Below, in pieces: positions 1 through 5,740 of a stretch of DNA of 7,335 bases. Source of the DNA: Lachnospiraceae bacterium (GTDB lineage Bacteria > Bacillota > Clostridia > Lachnospirales > Lachnospiraceae); assembly GCA_017651385.1 (NCBI GenBank), contig JAGCCY010000161.1, positions 1 through 7,335 on the forward strand. The letters run 5' to 3'. The notes under the pieces were generated by a model, which saw only the letters and a program-made list of their open reading frames with translations, was not told where the DNA came from and ran no database searches. A program made the translations under genes and the position numbers. Positions within the stretch are counted from its first letter, which is position 1; each line of letters opens with the position of its first letter.

Positions 1-99
1 CGGTAAGAACCTGTGAATTGATACTCTTTTTTATATTCCTGCCGGTCATCCCGACTTTCTTCATGATCGAGAATCTCGCCTTATCCTCATAACCTTCAC
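1..99. repeat. 99-bp exact direct repeat, copy 1
   Basis: Begins at the window edge with CGGTAAGAACCTGTG and ends ATAACCTTCAC at 99. It matches 453-551 base for base and diverges at 100 (C here, A at 552). The left limit is unknown because the window starts inside the repeat. The offset between copies is 452 bases. Confidence 0.95.
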
Positions 100-109
100 C
101 TATTATCAT
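1..109 (-). pseudogene. truncated duplicate of the bceB 3' coding region (runs off left edge)
   Basis: Positions 1-99 are identical to 453-551, an internal stretch near the 3' end of the complete bceB gene in this window. Read on the minus strand, the copied part encodes the same residues as BceB 574-605 (EGYEDKARFSIM... to ...NSQVLT). By chance or otherwise an in-frame ATG lies at 107-109, giving MIIG and then the copied residues, 36 codons before the window ends. No Shine-Dalgarno sequence precedes this ATG and the strong terminator at 136-185 lies upstream of it, so it is probably not expressed. It could be the tail of a tandem duplication, a decayed second permease gene or an assembly error. 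What lies to the left cannot be seen. Confidence 0.6.
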
Positions 110-135
110 TGAATTAAAAACAGGCACAATTTAAT

Positions 136-185
136 AAAAAAAATGCAATTTCAAAACTTTTTTCGCCTGAAATTGCATTTTTTTT
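136..185 (-). terminator. bidirectional intrinsic terminator after bceB
   Basis: Perfect 18-bp inverted repeat: 136-153 pairs with 168-185, with a 14-base loop. The core is ATGCAATTTCA/TGAAATTGCAT flanked by eight A on one side and eight T on the other, so either strand has a stem followed by a U-run. It starts about 60 bases past the bceB stop codon and should end the bceAB transcript. Confidence 0.9.
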
Positions 186-246
186 AATATTCTGCTTAAT
201 AATTTGTTTTAAGTGCCGATTTTTAAAAACTCTTTCCGCTCCCTGA

Positions 247-2268
247 CTATTCGTTAGATACTATATTGTAGTATGCTCCCGCTGTCCCTTTGTATATAAT
301 TGCATAGAAAATTCCGTAAATTACAAATGCGATCAATGTGATCACCACGACCACCCAAAGCGTCGTAAGCCCGAAAAGCTGCAAAAGCTTCCACACAACG
401 GGAAAAGCGAACGCAAGGTGCATTCCTGCCATTAATAACGGGGCAAAGAACACGGTAAGAACCTGTGAATTGATACTCTTTTTTATATTCCTGCCGGTCA
501 TCCCGACTTTCTTCATGATCGAGAATCTCGCCTTATCCTCATAACCTTCACATATCTGCTTATAGTAAATGATCACTGCTGCGGCAAATATAAATACTAT
601 CGAGAGCATTATGCCCACAAAGAAAAGACCTCCGTAAAGTGTATTGAAATCGCTTCTTTCTTCCTCGATCGTAGATGGCCGTATTATATACTCGTTTTCC
701 GTTATGTAATCGTTGTGTACAAATTTATCTTTGATCTTATGAAAAAATTCGATCGATTCTTCTTTTGAAAATCTTTCGTCGTAATTGTAGCCGTAATAAT
801 ATTCCGAGTATAAGACATTTGCACCGTCCGCATCCTTAATATCGCCTATGGGTTTTAAAACGGCCAGGTCCTTTACCACCACGTAAAATGTCGGCACGAT
901 TATCGCAACGGAATCGCCGAAAACGTCAAAACTTTTGCTTCTTTCTTTTATCTTAAGATCAAGACCTGCGATATTTAAGGAATCGCCCTTATAATTGCAT
1001 CTGAATGTTCCTAAGATTATCTCGTTGTCTTTAAGTTCGTATTTTTCATCCTGATACGCATTGTAATCGTCAAGGCCTATTATATAGACGGCCCTGAAAT
1101 CATCCATGGAATCCGAAAAATAATTGATCGGAACGAGCGTATCGCCATCCAATAACCCTGTTATCATTGCAGACTTGTAAGTCTTGACCTCTGCCGGCTT
1201 ATAATTTTCACTTTTTATGATATCCTCCATGATATTATCTATCTTTTCGGGAGCATCGGTAAGCAGCCCGTCAAAGGTCGGAAATCTTAAAGAAAATTCC
1301 ACGTCCATGGGATATCTGGCCCTTAATGCATAATTTTCGCCGAAATAAAGACTTGCCGATGAAGATATCATTACAAGCACCATCGTGGCCAGAATGCAGA
1401 TAGAAGCAAGTCCCGCGCCGTTTCTTTTCATTCTGTACGCCATCGTGGATACCGATACAAAATGCTGTTTCTTGTAATAATAGTTCTTATTCTTTTTAAG
1501 AAGCTTGCAAAGCGCAACCGAACCCGCTATAAAAAGGATATATGTGGCTATGATGACAAGCACCACATCCAAAAAGAACCAGTACAAAACAGCCAAAGGG
1601 CTTTCTATGGTAACCGCATTGTAATATGCAAAAGCAAGCGTGCCGGCTCCTATGATCGCAAGTACAAAATTGGCTTTGGGGGGCTTCTCACCAGTCTCGG
1701 TCGTTCTTAAAAGTTCAAGCGGTCTTGCCTTTCCCACCATGATAAGCGACTTTAACATGATGATCAAAAATATGACCGAGAAGACTCCGATCGTGATAAG
1801 GACGGATTCCGCCGATATCTTAAAAGAAAAAGTAACCGCGCCTTCCACTATCTTTATAAGGAACAGTTCGGCAAATTTAAAAAACAGGATACCCAAAAAC
1901 AATCCCACAAAAAGGGATACAAAGGATACTATTACCGATTCCCAGAAAACAACTCTTCCTATGCTTTTTCTGTCCATGCCGAGTATAGAGTACAGCCCGA
2001 ATTCCCTGTATCTTCTTTTGATAAGGAACGAATTCGTATAAATAAGAAAGATCGAGCCGAAAATACATATTACCCCTACACCCAGTCTTAAGATAACGGC
2101 GAGGTCCCTCCCGGCGGCCATAGTCGCTACCGTTTCGGAATACGAAAGAGCACATATTATATAAAGCATCATTATCATGCCGATACAGCTTAAAAGATAA
2201 GGTATATACAGTTTATAGTTTTTTGTCATGCCGCTTTTGGCAAGCTTTGGGAAAAATACTTTACTCAT
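247..2268 (-). CDS. bceB: BceB-type ABC transporter permease (FtsX domain), peptide antibiotic resistance/sensing
   Basis: Predicted membrane permease of a Bce-type ABC transporter, which in this family both removes peptide antibiotics that target lipid II cycle intermediates and acts as co-sensor for the partner histidine kinase. The 673-residue protein shows the hallmark layout: about ten hydrophobic segments (near residues 20-42, 58-78, 108-130, 155-175, 202-219, 227-254, 288-307, 546-568, 602-622 and 634-658) and one large extracellular domain of roughly 235 residues between segments 7 and 8. FtsX-like regions occupy the first membrane block and the C-terminus; KKVGMTGRNIKKSI at about 586-599 is the typical cytoplasmic coupling stretch. 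Its ATG overlaps the bceA stop as ATGA, so translation is probably coupled. Length and topology fit BceB; the specific drug cannot be told. Codons 573-606 lie in the 99-bp repeat. Confidence 0.9.
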   Translation of the reverse strand: MSKVFFPKLAKSGMTKNYKLYIPYLLSCIGMIMMLYIICALSYSETVATMAAGRDLAVILRLGVGVICIFGSIFLIYTNSFLIKRRYREFGLYSILGMDRKSIGRVVFWESVIVSFVSLFVGLFLGILFFKFAELFLIKIVEGAVTFSFKISAESVLITIGVFSVIFLIIMLKSLIMVGKARPLELLRTTETGEKPPKANFVLAIIGAGTLAFAYYNAVTIESPLAVLYWFFLDVVLVIIATYILFIAGSVALCKLLKKNKNYYYKKQHFVSVSTMAYRMKRNGAGLASICILATMVLVMISSSASLYFGENYALRARYPMDVEFSLRFPTFDGLLTDAPEKIDNIMEDIIKSENYKPAEVKTYKSAMITGLLDGDTLVPINYFSDSMDDFRAVYIIGLDDYNAYQDEKYELKDNEIILGTFRCNYKGDSLNIAGLDLKIKERSKSFDVFGDSVAIIVPTFYVVVKDLAVLKPIGDIKDADGANVLYSEYYYGYNYDERFSKEESIEFFHKIKDKFVHNDYITENEYIIRPSTIEEERSDFNTLYGGLFFVGIMLSIVFIFAAAVIIYYKQICEGYEDKARFSIMKKVGMTGRNIKKSINSQVLTVFFAPLLMAGMHLAFAFPVVWKLLQLFGLTTLWVVVVITLIAFVIYGIFYAIIYKGTAGAYYNIVSNE
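453..551. repeat. 99-bp exact direct repeat, copy 2 (inside bceB)
   Basis: Second copy of the repeat at 1-99, lying within the bceB 3' coding region. It covers part of codon 573 to the first base of codon 606, the cytoplasmic loop between membrane segments 8 and 9 and the start of segment 9. Confidence 0.95.
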
Positions 2269-3029
2269 TTTCTCTCACCGCCTGTCTGAAGCATCGTAAG
2301 CGTATCCGATATCTTCTGATAAAGCTGTTCGTTTGTATCGTCGCCTCTGTATATCTGGTGGAACACTTCACCGTCTTTTATAAAAAGAACTCTTGATGCG
2401 ACCGAAGCTGCTTTTACCGAATGCGTTACCATTAATATAGTCTGTCCGGTCTTATTGACTTCTTTAAAAAGCGAAAGAAGTTCATCGCTTGACTTTGAAT
2501 CAAGAGCACCCGTCGGCTCGTCGGCCAGGATGATCTTCGGATTCGTGATAAGCGCTCTCGCTACGGCAGCTCTCTGCTTTTGGCCGCCCGATACCTCATA
2601 AGGGTATTTCTTTAAGATATCCGATATTCCGAGCCTTTGCGCTATAGGCTTTATCTTTTCGCTCATTTCCTTATGGTTTCTGTCCGCAAGTACGAGCGGA
2701 AGGTAGATATTGTCTTCGATCGAAAACGTATCGAGAAGATTGAACTCCTGGAACACAAAGCCCAAATTATCGCGTCTGAATGTTGCGACTTCGGTTTCTT
2801 TTAACTTGGAAAAATCCTTACCGTCAAGCAATACCGAACCTGCGGTCGCACTGTCAAGCGCCGCAAGGATATTTAAAAGTGTTGTTTTGCCGCTTCCGGA
2901 CTCTCCCATGATAGAGACAAACTCTCCTTCTTCAACGGTAAAATTGACATTCTTAAGTGCTTCGACCTTATTGCCGCCGAAACGCGTGGAATAGACTTTC
3001 TTTAAATTTTTGACTTCAAGTAAACTCAT
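2265..3029 (-). CDS. bceA: BceA-type ABC transporter ATP-binding protein
   Basis: Cytoplasmic ATPase that powers the BceB permease. All ABC motifs are intact in 254 residues: Walker A GESGSGKT at 42-49, Q-loop Gln near 94 (VFQEFNLLD), signature VSGGQKQR at 146-153, Walker B IILADEP at 166-172 with catalytic Glu171, D-loop ALDS, and switch His203 in MVTHS. These, with the LolD/MacB/BceA-like sequence and the adjacent BceB permease, place it in the peptide-resistance subfamily. The ATG is preceded by AAAGGATGG at a good distance. It is the first gene of the bceAB operon, with the BceR-like operator about 125-140 bases upstream, so induction by the neighbouring two-component system is expected. 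Confidence 0.93.
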   Translation of the reverse strand: MSLLEVKNLKKVYSTRFGGNKVEALKNVNFTVEEGEFVSIMGESGSGKTTLLNILAALDSATAGSVLLDGKDFSKLKETEVATFRRDNLGFVFQEFNLLDTFSIEDNIYLPLVLADRNHKEMSEKIKPIAQRLGISDILKKYPYEVSGGQKQRAAVARALITNPKIILADEPTGALDSKSSDELLSLFKEVNKTGQTILMVTHSVKAASVASRVLFIKDGEVFHQIYRGDDTNEQLYQKISDTLTMLQTGGERK

Positions 3030-3094
3030 TTTGTATCCATCCTTTCACGGGTGAGCCGTCAAAACGCGCGGCATCACGCCTTATCTACGGACAG

Positions 3095-3123
3095 TTTATA
3101 AAAAAATGCCGATCCATAACATC
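3095..3123 (-). promoter_or_regulatory. candidate bceAB promoter
   Basis: On the minus strand TATAAA (3100-3095) is a possible -10 element, 17 bases after a poor -35 (GATGTT, 3123-3118). A weak -35 would suit activation by BceR bound upstream at 3151-3166. The -10 abuts the U-run of the bceRS terminator, so terminator and promoter are packed together. TGTTAT slightly upstream is an alternative -10. The choice is inference. Confidence 0.35.
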
Positions 3124-3131
3124 GAATCGGC
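3100..3131 (-). terminator. intrinsic terminator after bceS
   Basis: On the minus strand GCCGAT (3131-3126) pairs with ATCGGC (3113-3108) across a 12-base loop, followed by A and seven T (3106-3100). It lies about 40 bases past the bceS stop codon and separates the bceRS transcript from bceAB. Confidence 0.75.
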
Positions 3132-3150
3132 TTACAATTTCAGTTTAATC

Positions 3151-3166
3151 CTTACATCACTGTAAG
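3151..3166. promoter_or_regulatory. BceR-type operator, CTTACA-N4-TGTAAG
   Basis: Perfect inverted repeat CTTACA-TCAC-TGTAAG. It fits the TNACA-N4-TGTAA consensus described for BceR-like response regulators of Firmicutes, and lies in the only place expected for it: upstream of bceAB and next to the bceRS operon. A further CTTACA half-site occurs at 3131-3136, exactly 20 bases (about two helical turns) closer to bceA. The site begins three bases past the bceS stop, so it could also form a short hairpin in the bceRS transcript, but its match to the operator makes binding by BceR-P the better explanation. Confidence 0.8.
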
Positions 3167-3168
3167 AT

Positions 3169-4155
3169 TTACTCATGAATACGGTCATCGGGGAAGTAAA
3201 GATATACCTTTGTGCCCTTCTTAACCAAAGATTCAAGACTTATATCAAGCCCGAGCTTGTCGGAGACCACCTTGCAAAGATAAAGTCCGAGCCCCGATGC
3301 TTCACGGTTTTTGCGCCCGTTAATGCCCGTATAGCCTTTTTCAAAAACCCTGTTCACATCTTCGGGCGCTATACCTATACCCGTATCTTCGATGACAAGT
3401 TTCCTTCCGTCTTCCATATATATGGAAATTCCGCCTTCTTTTGTGTATTTGATGGCATTTGAAAGGATCTGTTCAAAAAGGAAAGAAAACCATTTTTCAT
3501 CCGTAAGTACGTTTATCCGGATCGGCTCATACGAAAGAGACAGTTTTTTCCCTATAAAATCGGGGGCAAATTTCTTAAGCGACGGCTTTATTATGTCGTC
3601 TAAGCTTATCTTTTTAAATACATAGTCGCTTGAATCGGAACCCAGCCTCAAAAACGCGAGCACCATGTCCACATAAGCCTGCATGCGCCTTAGATCCGAA
3701 GAAAGCTTCCTCGAAAGCTCGGAATCCTCATTTTCAAGAGAAAGCTTCATAGAAGCTATCGGAGTCTTTATCTGATGTGCCCAGGCAGTGTAATAATCGA
3801 TCATGTCATCATAATCGTTCGATGCCTTTGCCGAAAGTTCTTCGGTATCCTTTTTAAGTTTTTCGACGATAAGGGAATAGTCCTCTGCGGTGATGTCTCC
3901 GCCTGCTTTCGGAAGATTCAGTGTCTCGGAAGGCTGTGAAAGAAGCCTTAAAAGTTCCTCATGCTTTCTTTTAACATTAAAAAAGTCGATAAGAAGAAAG
4001 AAAACACCGAATATCGCACTCACGATCGCAGGATAGATGACCGCTTTTACGGGAAGCTCATAGAGCATAAACGAAAAGGCGAAAAACAGAACAAACGAAA
4101 AAACAAGTATTATCGGATATTTTTTTGTCGAAAGATATTTAAAGAAAAGTTTCAT
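3169..4155 (-). CDS. bceS: BceS-like intramembrane-sensing histidine kinase
   Basis: Sensor kinase of the Bce module, 328 residues from the chosen ATG. The N-terminus has two close membrane segments (about 14-33 and 36-57) with almost no extracellular loop, the mark of intramembrane-sensing kinases that take their signal from the BceAB transporter rather than directly from the drug. The phosphoacceptor is His127 in WAHQIKTPIAS; the catalytic domain has the N box (SNAIKYT, Asn233), G1 box DTGIGI at 257-262 and G2 box GLGLYL at 288-293. The ATG lies one base beyond the bceR stop, with only a weak ribosome site, suggesting translational coupling. A TTG at 4206 in the same frame would add 17 residues overlapping bceR and is less likely. 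The gene ends just before the operator and terminator. Confidence 0.9.
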   Translation of the reverse strand: MKLFFKYLSTKKYPIILVFSFVLFFAFSFMLYELPVKAVIYPAIVSAIFGVFFLLIDFFNVKRKHEELLRLLSQPSETLNLPKAGGDITAEDYSLIVEKLKKDTEELSAKASNDYDDMIDYYTAWAHQIKTPIASMKLSLENEDSELSRKLSSDLRRMQAYVDMVLAFLRLGSDSSDYVFKKISLDDIIKPSLKKFAPDFIGKKLSLSYEPIRINVLTDEKWFSFLFEQILSNAIKYTKEGGISIYMEDGRKLVIEDTGIGIAPEDVNRVFEKGYTGINGRKNREASGLGLYLCKVVSDKLGLDISLESLVKKGTKVYLYFPDDRIHE

Positions 4156-4156
4156 C

Positions 4157-4828
4157 CTAACCCAAAATGTACCCCACACCGAATTTTGTAGTAATAAAAT
4201 CTTCAAGACCTATACCGTCGAGTTTTTTTCTTAACCTGTTTATATTGACGGTAAGAGTATTCTCATCCACAAATGAATCGGTCTCCCAGAGCTTTTCCAT
4301 AAGCTTTTCACGGCTTACGACCTTCCCCTTGTTCTCCATAAGACACAAAAGGATCCTGTACTCATTCTTGGTAAGTTCAAGCTTCCGGTCGTTAAAAGAA
4401 AGCGTGTTGTCGCCGGTGTTCAAAAACGCACCCTTATGCGAAAGAACAGGCGACGATGAAGCAAAATCATAGCTTCTTCTAAGAAGCGCCTGGATCTTTG
4501 CCATAAGCACGTTTGCATCAAAAGGCTTGGCCACAAAATCGTCGGCGCCCATGTTCATCGCCATTACCATATTCATATTGTCGGAGGCCGATGACAGAAA
4601 AATGATCGGAACGTTTGATATCTTTCTGATCTCCGAACACCAGAAAAAACCTCCCTTAAAGGGAAGTCCTATATCCATGAGCACTATGTGCGGTCCGTAT
4701 GCGTTAAACTCATCAAGGACCTTTTCAAAATCGCTTACAGTCTTAACCTCAAACCCCCACGGCTCGGCAAGATTCTTTATCCCCGAAGCTATACCCTCGT
4801 CATCTTCAACAACGTATATCTTATACAT
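4157..4828 (-). CDS. bceR: BceR-like OmpR-family response regulator
   Basis: Cytoplasmic DNA-binding response regulator of 223 residues, phosphorylated by the adjacent kinase. The receiver domain (about 1-118) has the acidic pocket EDD at 8-10, phosphoacceptor Asp52 in VLMDIGLP, Ser79/Ser80 at the conserved Thr/Ser position and Lys101 in AKPF. The C-terminal winged helix (about 130-223) carries the OmpR/PhoB pattern, with LTKNEYRIL, the recognition helix VDENTLTVNINRLRKKL and the FGVGYIL wing. The start ATG has AGGAAG a few bases upstream and lies 10 bases after the stop of the 86-residue gene. Its likely target is the palindrome at 3151-3166. No such palindrome was seen upstream of its own operon, so autoregulation is not supported. 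Confidence 0.92.
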   Translation of the reverse strand: MYKIYVVEDDEGIASGIKNLAEPWGFEVKTVSDFEKVLDEFNAYGPHIVLMDIGLPFKGGFFWCSEIRKISNVPIIFLSSASDNMNMVMAMNMGADDFVAKPFDANVLMAKIQALLRRSYDFASSSPVLSHKGAFLNTGDNTLSFNDRKLELTKNEYRILLCLMENKGKVVSREKLMEKLWETDSFVDENTLTVNINRLRKKLDGIGLEDFITTKFGVGYILG

Positions 4829-4838
4829 ATGTAACTTC

Positions 4839-5099
4839 CTACTCTCCCTGTTTCTTTCCCATGAACGCCTTCATCGGATCTACCTTTTTGGCGATCGAAT
4901 AGATATAATCACGCTGTCCGTCCACATATTCGGTCAGTTTTTTAAGCTCATCGGCGGAAAACCCGTTGTTGCTTAAAACCTTAAGTTCCGGAAGCGAAAT
5001 CTCAGCCGACCTTTCTTTGTCGGTAAAAAGAACATATATCGCCTTATCGTCCTTTGTCCTGGTAAGCGACGATACACTCATGGTAATCTCACTGTTCAT
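4839..5099 (-). CDS. unrecognised 86-residue protein, first gene of the bceRS operon
   Basis: I do not recognise this protein. It is small, soluble-looking and charged, with no signal peptide, membrane segment or Cys cluster. The first half looks like beta strands (EITMSVSSL, KAIYVLFTDKERSAEISLPE); the second half looks helical (SADELKKLTEYVDGQRDYIYSIAKK) and ends VDPMKAFMGKK. The ATG at 5099 is preceded by AAAGGAG eight bases upstream, and by a consensus extended -10. The longer reading frame from 5297 would run back through the grcA terminator and is rejected. The gene ends 10 bases before bceR, so it is almost certainly co-transcribed with bceR and bceS. Whether it has a role in peptide sensing or merely lends its promoter to the two-component system cannot be told. 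Confidence 0.75.
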   Translation of the reverse strand: MNSEITMSVSSLTRTKDDKAIYVLFTDKERSAEISLPELKVLSNNGFSADELKKLTEYVDGQRDYIYSIAKKVDPMKAFMGKKQGE

Positions 5100-5118
5100 G
5101 GCAAAACTCCTTTTTAGG

Positions 5119-5149
5119 ATTATATCATAGTAAACGCCCTTTCGGGCAA
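5119..5149 (-). promoter_or_regulatory. promoter of the small-gene-bceR-bceS operon
   Basis: On the minus strand TGATATAAT (5127-5119) is a perfect extended -10 (TG-N-TATAAT). A partial -35, TTGCCC (5149-5144), lies 19 bases upstream. Between them GCCC-GAAA-GGGC (5147-5136) forms a small inverted repeat that could be an operator or simply a hairpin. The leader would be only about 12-15 bases, just long enough for the ribosome site. Confidence 0.65.
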
Positions 5150-5200
5150 CTATTTGGGGTAAAAGTTTAAAGGTAATTTCGAAGAAATTTCCTATAAAGC

Positions 5201-5244
5201 AAAAAACCTCATTGGTCCTTAAGCTTTTAAGACCAATGAGGTTT
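5201..5244 (-). terminator. intrinsic terminator after grcA
   Basis: On the minus strand 5244-5231 pairs perfectly with 5217-5204 (14 bp, AAACCTCATTGGTC), followed by TTTTTT at 5206-5201, partly from the stem. The loop contains a further TTAA/TTAA pairing. It starts 19 bases past the grcA stop codon and insulates the bceRS promoter downstream. Confidence 0.92.
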
Positions 5245-5262
5245 ATCCTGTCTTTCTCTCTA

Positions 5263-5508
5263 TCAAATAGCTTCATGGAATGTTCTTGAGATGACATCTG
5301 CCTGCTGCTCGGGTGTAAGCTTTATGAAGTTAACTGCGTAACCCGAAACACGGATCGTAAGCTGCGGATAATTTTCCGGATGAGCCTGTGCATCCTTAAG
5401 CGTATCGCGGTTTAAAACGTTCACGTTTAAGTGATGACCTCCCTTTGTTACATATCCGTCAAGTAAATTAACGAGGTTATCCACCTGATGTGTGCTTGTT
5501 GCTGCCAT
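5263..5508 (-). CDS. grcA: autonomous glycyl radical cofactor, GrcA-like (pyruvate formate-lyase C-terminal domain)
   Basis: Stand-alone glycyl radical domain. Its 81 residues match the extreme C-terminus of pyruvate formate-lyase: [15 protein letters not shown] at 23-37, [13 protein letters not shown] at 47-59 and [14 protein letters not shown] at 64-77. Gly56 in RVSGYAV would carry the radical. In E. coli the related GrcA (YfiD, 127 residues) replaces the radical domain of pyruvate formate-lyase after oxygen cleaves the enzyme; the same repair role is inferred here. This version lacks nearly all N-terminal extension, so it is close to the minimal domain. The ATG at 5508 is chosen because AAGGAGG lies eight bases upstream; an in-frame reading up to 5592 adds 28 residues from the leader hairpins and is not credible. 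No lyase or activase gene is in the window, so it must act on proteins encoded elsewhere. Confidence 0.9.
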   Translation of the reverse strand: MAATSTHQVDNLVNLLDGYVTKGGHHLNVNVLNRDTLKDAQAHPENYPQLTIRVSGYAVNFIKLTPEQQADVISRTFHEAI

Positions 5509-5681
5509 ATCCTGATCCTCCTTCCTTTGTGAGCCGCGTAAGCGACTTGCCTGCTTGCCGCCGCGCGCTTTAGCGCCTTTCATCGGCGGCAATCAATCAT
5601 TTTTCATATAATATTTCAGTCGCGGGGCGGGTCTTTCGACCCGCTTTGTTGTACATTGGGGTGTACTTTGTTTTTGTTTAC
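5509..5681 (-). promoter_or_regulatory. structured grcA leader with several hairpins
   Basis: About 170 bases separate the candidate grcA promoter from its start codon and are rich in inverted repeats. In transcript order: GTACA-N6-TGTAC (5666-5651); a 7-bp GC stem closed by a GAAA tetraloop (5644-5627); a 9-bp stem (5592-5584 with 5563-5555) enclosing a nested GCGC stem; and a 6-bp stem with a TTAC loop (5547-5532) ending just before the ribosome site at 5523-5517. None is followed by a U-run, so they do not look like terminators. They may stabilise the mRNA or control translation. No known riboswitch was recognised. Confidence 0.55.
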
Positions 5682-5689
5682 ACCTACAT

Positions 5690-5695
5690 ACTATA
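5690..5695 (-). promoter_or_regulatory. candidate grcA -10 element
   Basis: Minus-strand TATAGT (5695-5690) matches the -10 consensus in five of six positions. The base 17-18 positions upstream offers only TACGGA or TTACGG, a poor -35, as expected for an activator-dependent promoter. A start point near 5681-5683 would put the palindrome at 5716-5729 about 40-42 bases upstream. Other AT-rich hexamers nearby (TATAAA, TAGTAT) could serve instead. Confidence 0.4.
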
Positions 5696-5715
5696 TTTTA
5701 TAAAGGAGAATTTCC

Positions 5716-5729
5716 GTAACAAATGTTAC
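5716..5729. promoter_or_regulatory. Crp/Fnr-type palindrome upstream of grcA
   Basis: Perfect inverted repeat GTAACA-AA-TGTTAC, equivalently GTAAC-N4-GTTAC. Size and dyad symmetry fit a Crp/Fnr-family operator, though the half-site differs from E. coli FNR (TTGAT) and CRP (TGTGA). It lies 11 bases beyond the stop codon of the Crp/Fnr gene and upstream of the candidate grcA promoter. It lacks a following U-run, so it is not a terminator. That the neighbouring regulator binds it is inference. Confidence 0.65.
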
Positions 5730-5740
5730 ATTTTTAAAAA

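Noticed and set aside
1640..2041. 133-residue plus-strand reading frame inside bceB
   Set aside because: Opposite strand of well-supported coding sequence, no start signals and no plausible protein features.
4156..4206. Upstream TTG start of bceS
   Set aside because: It would overlap bceR by 50 bases with no ribosome site; the ATG at 4155 gives the usual short N-terminus before the first membrane segment.
5100..5297. Longer 152-residue form of the small gene before bceR
   Set aside because: The extension runs through the grcA terminator and into the grcA 3' end; a good ribosome site and extended -10 promoter support the ATG at 5099.
5509..5592. 28-residue N-terminal extension of the grcA reading frame
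   Set aside because: It reads through the leader hairpins, is low-complexity basic sequence unlike the family, and the strong AAGGAGG site serves the ATG at 5508.
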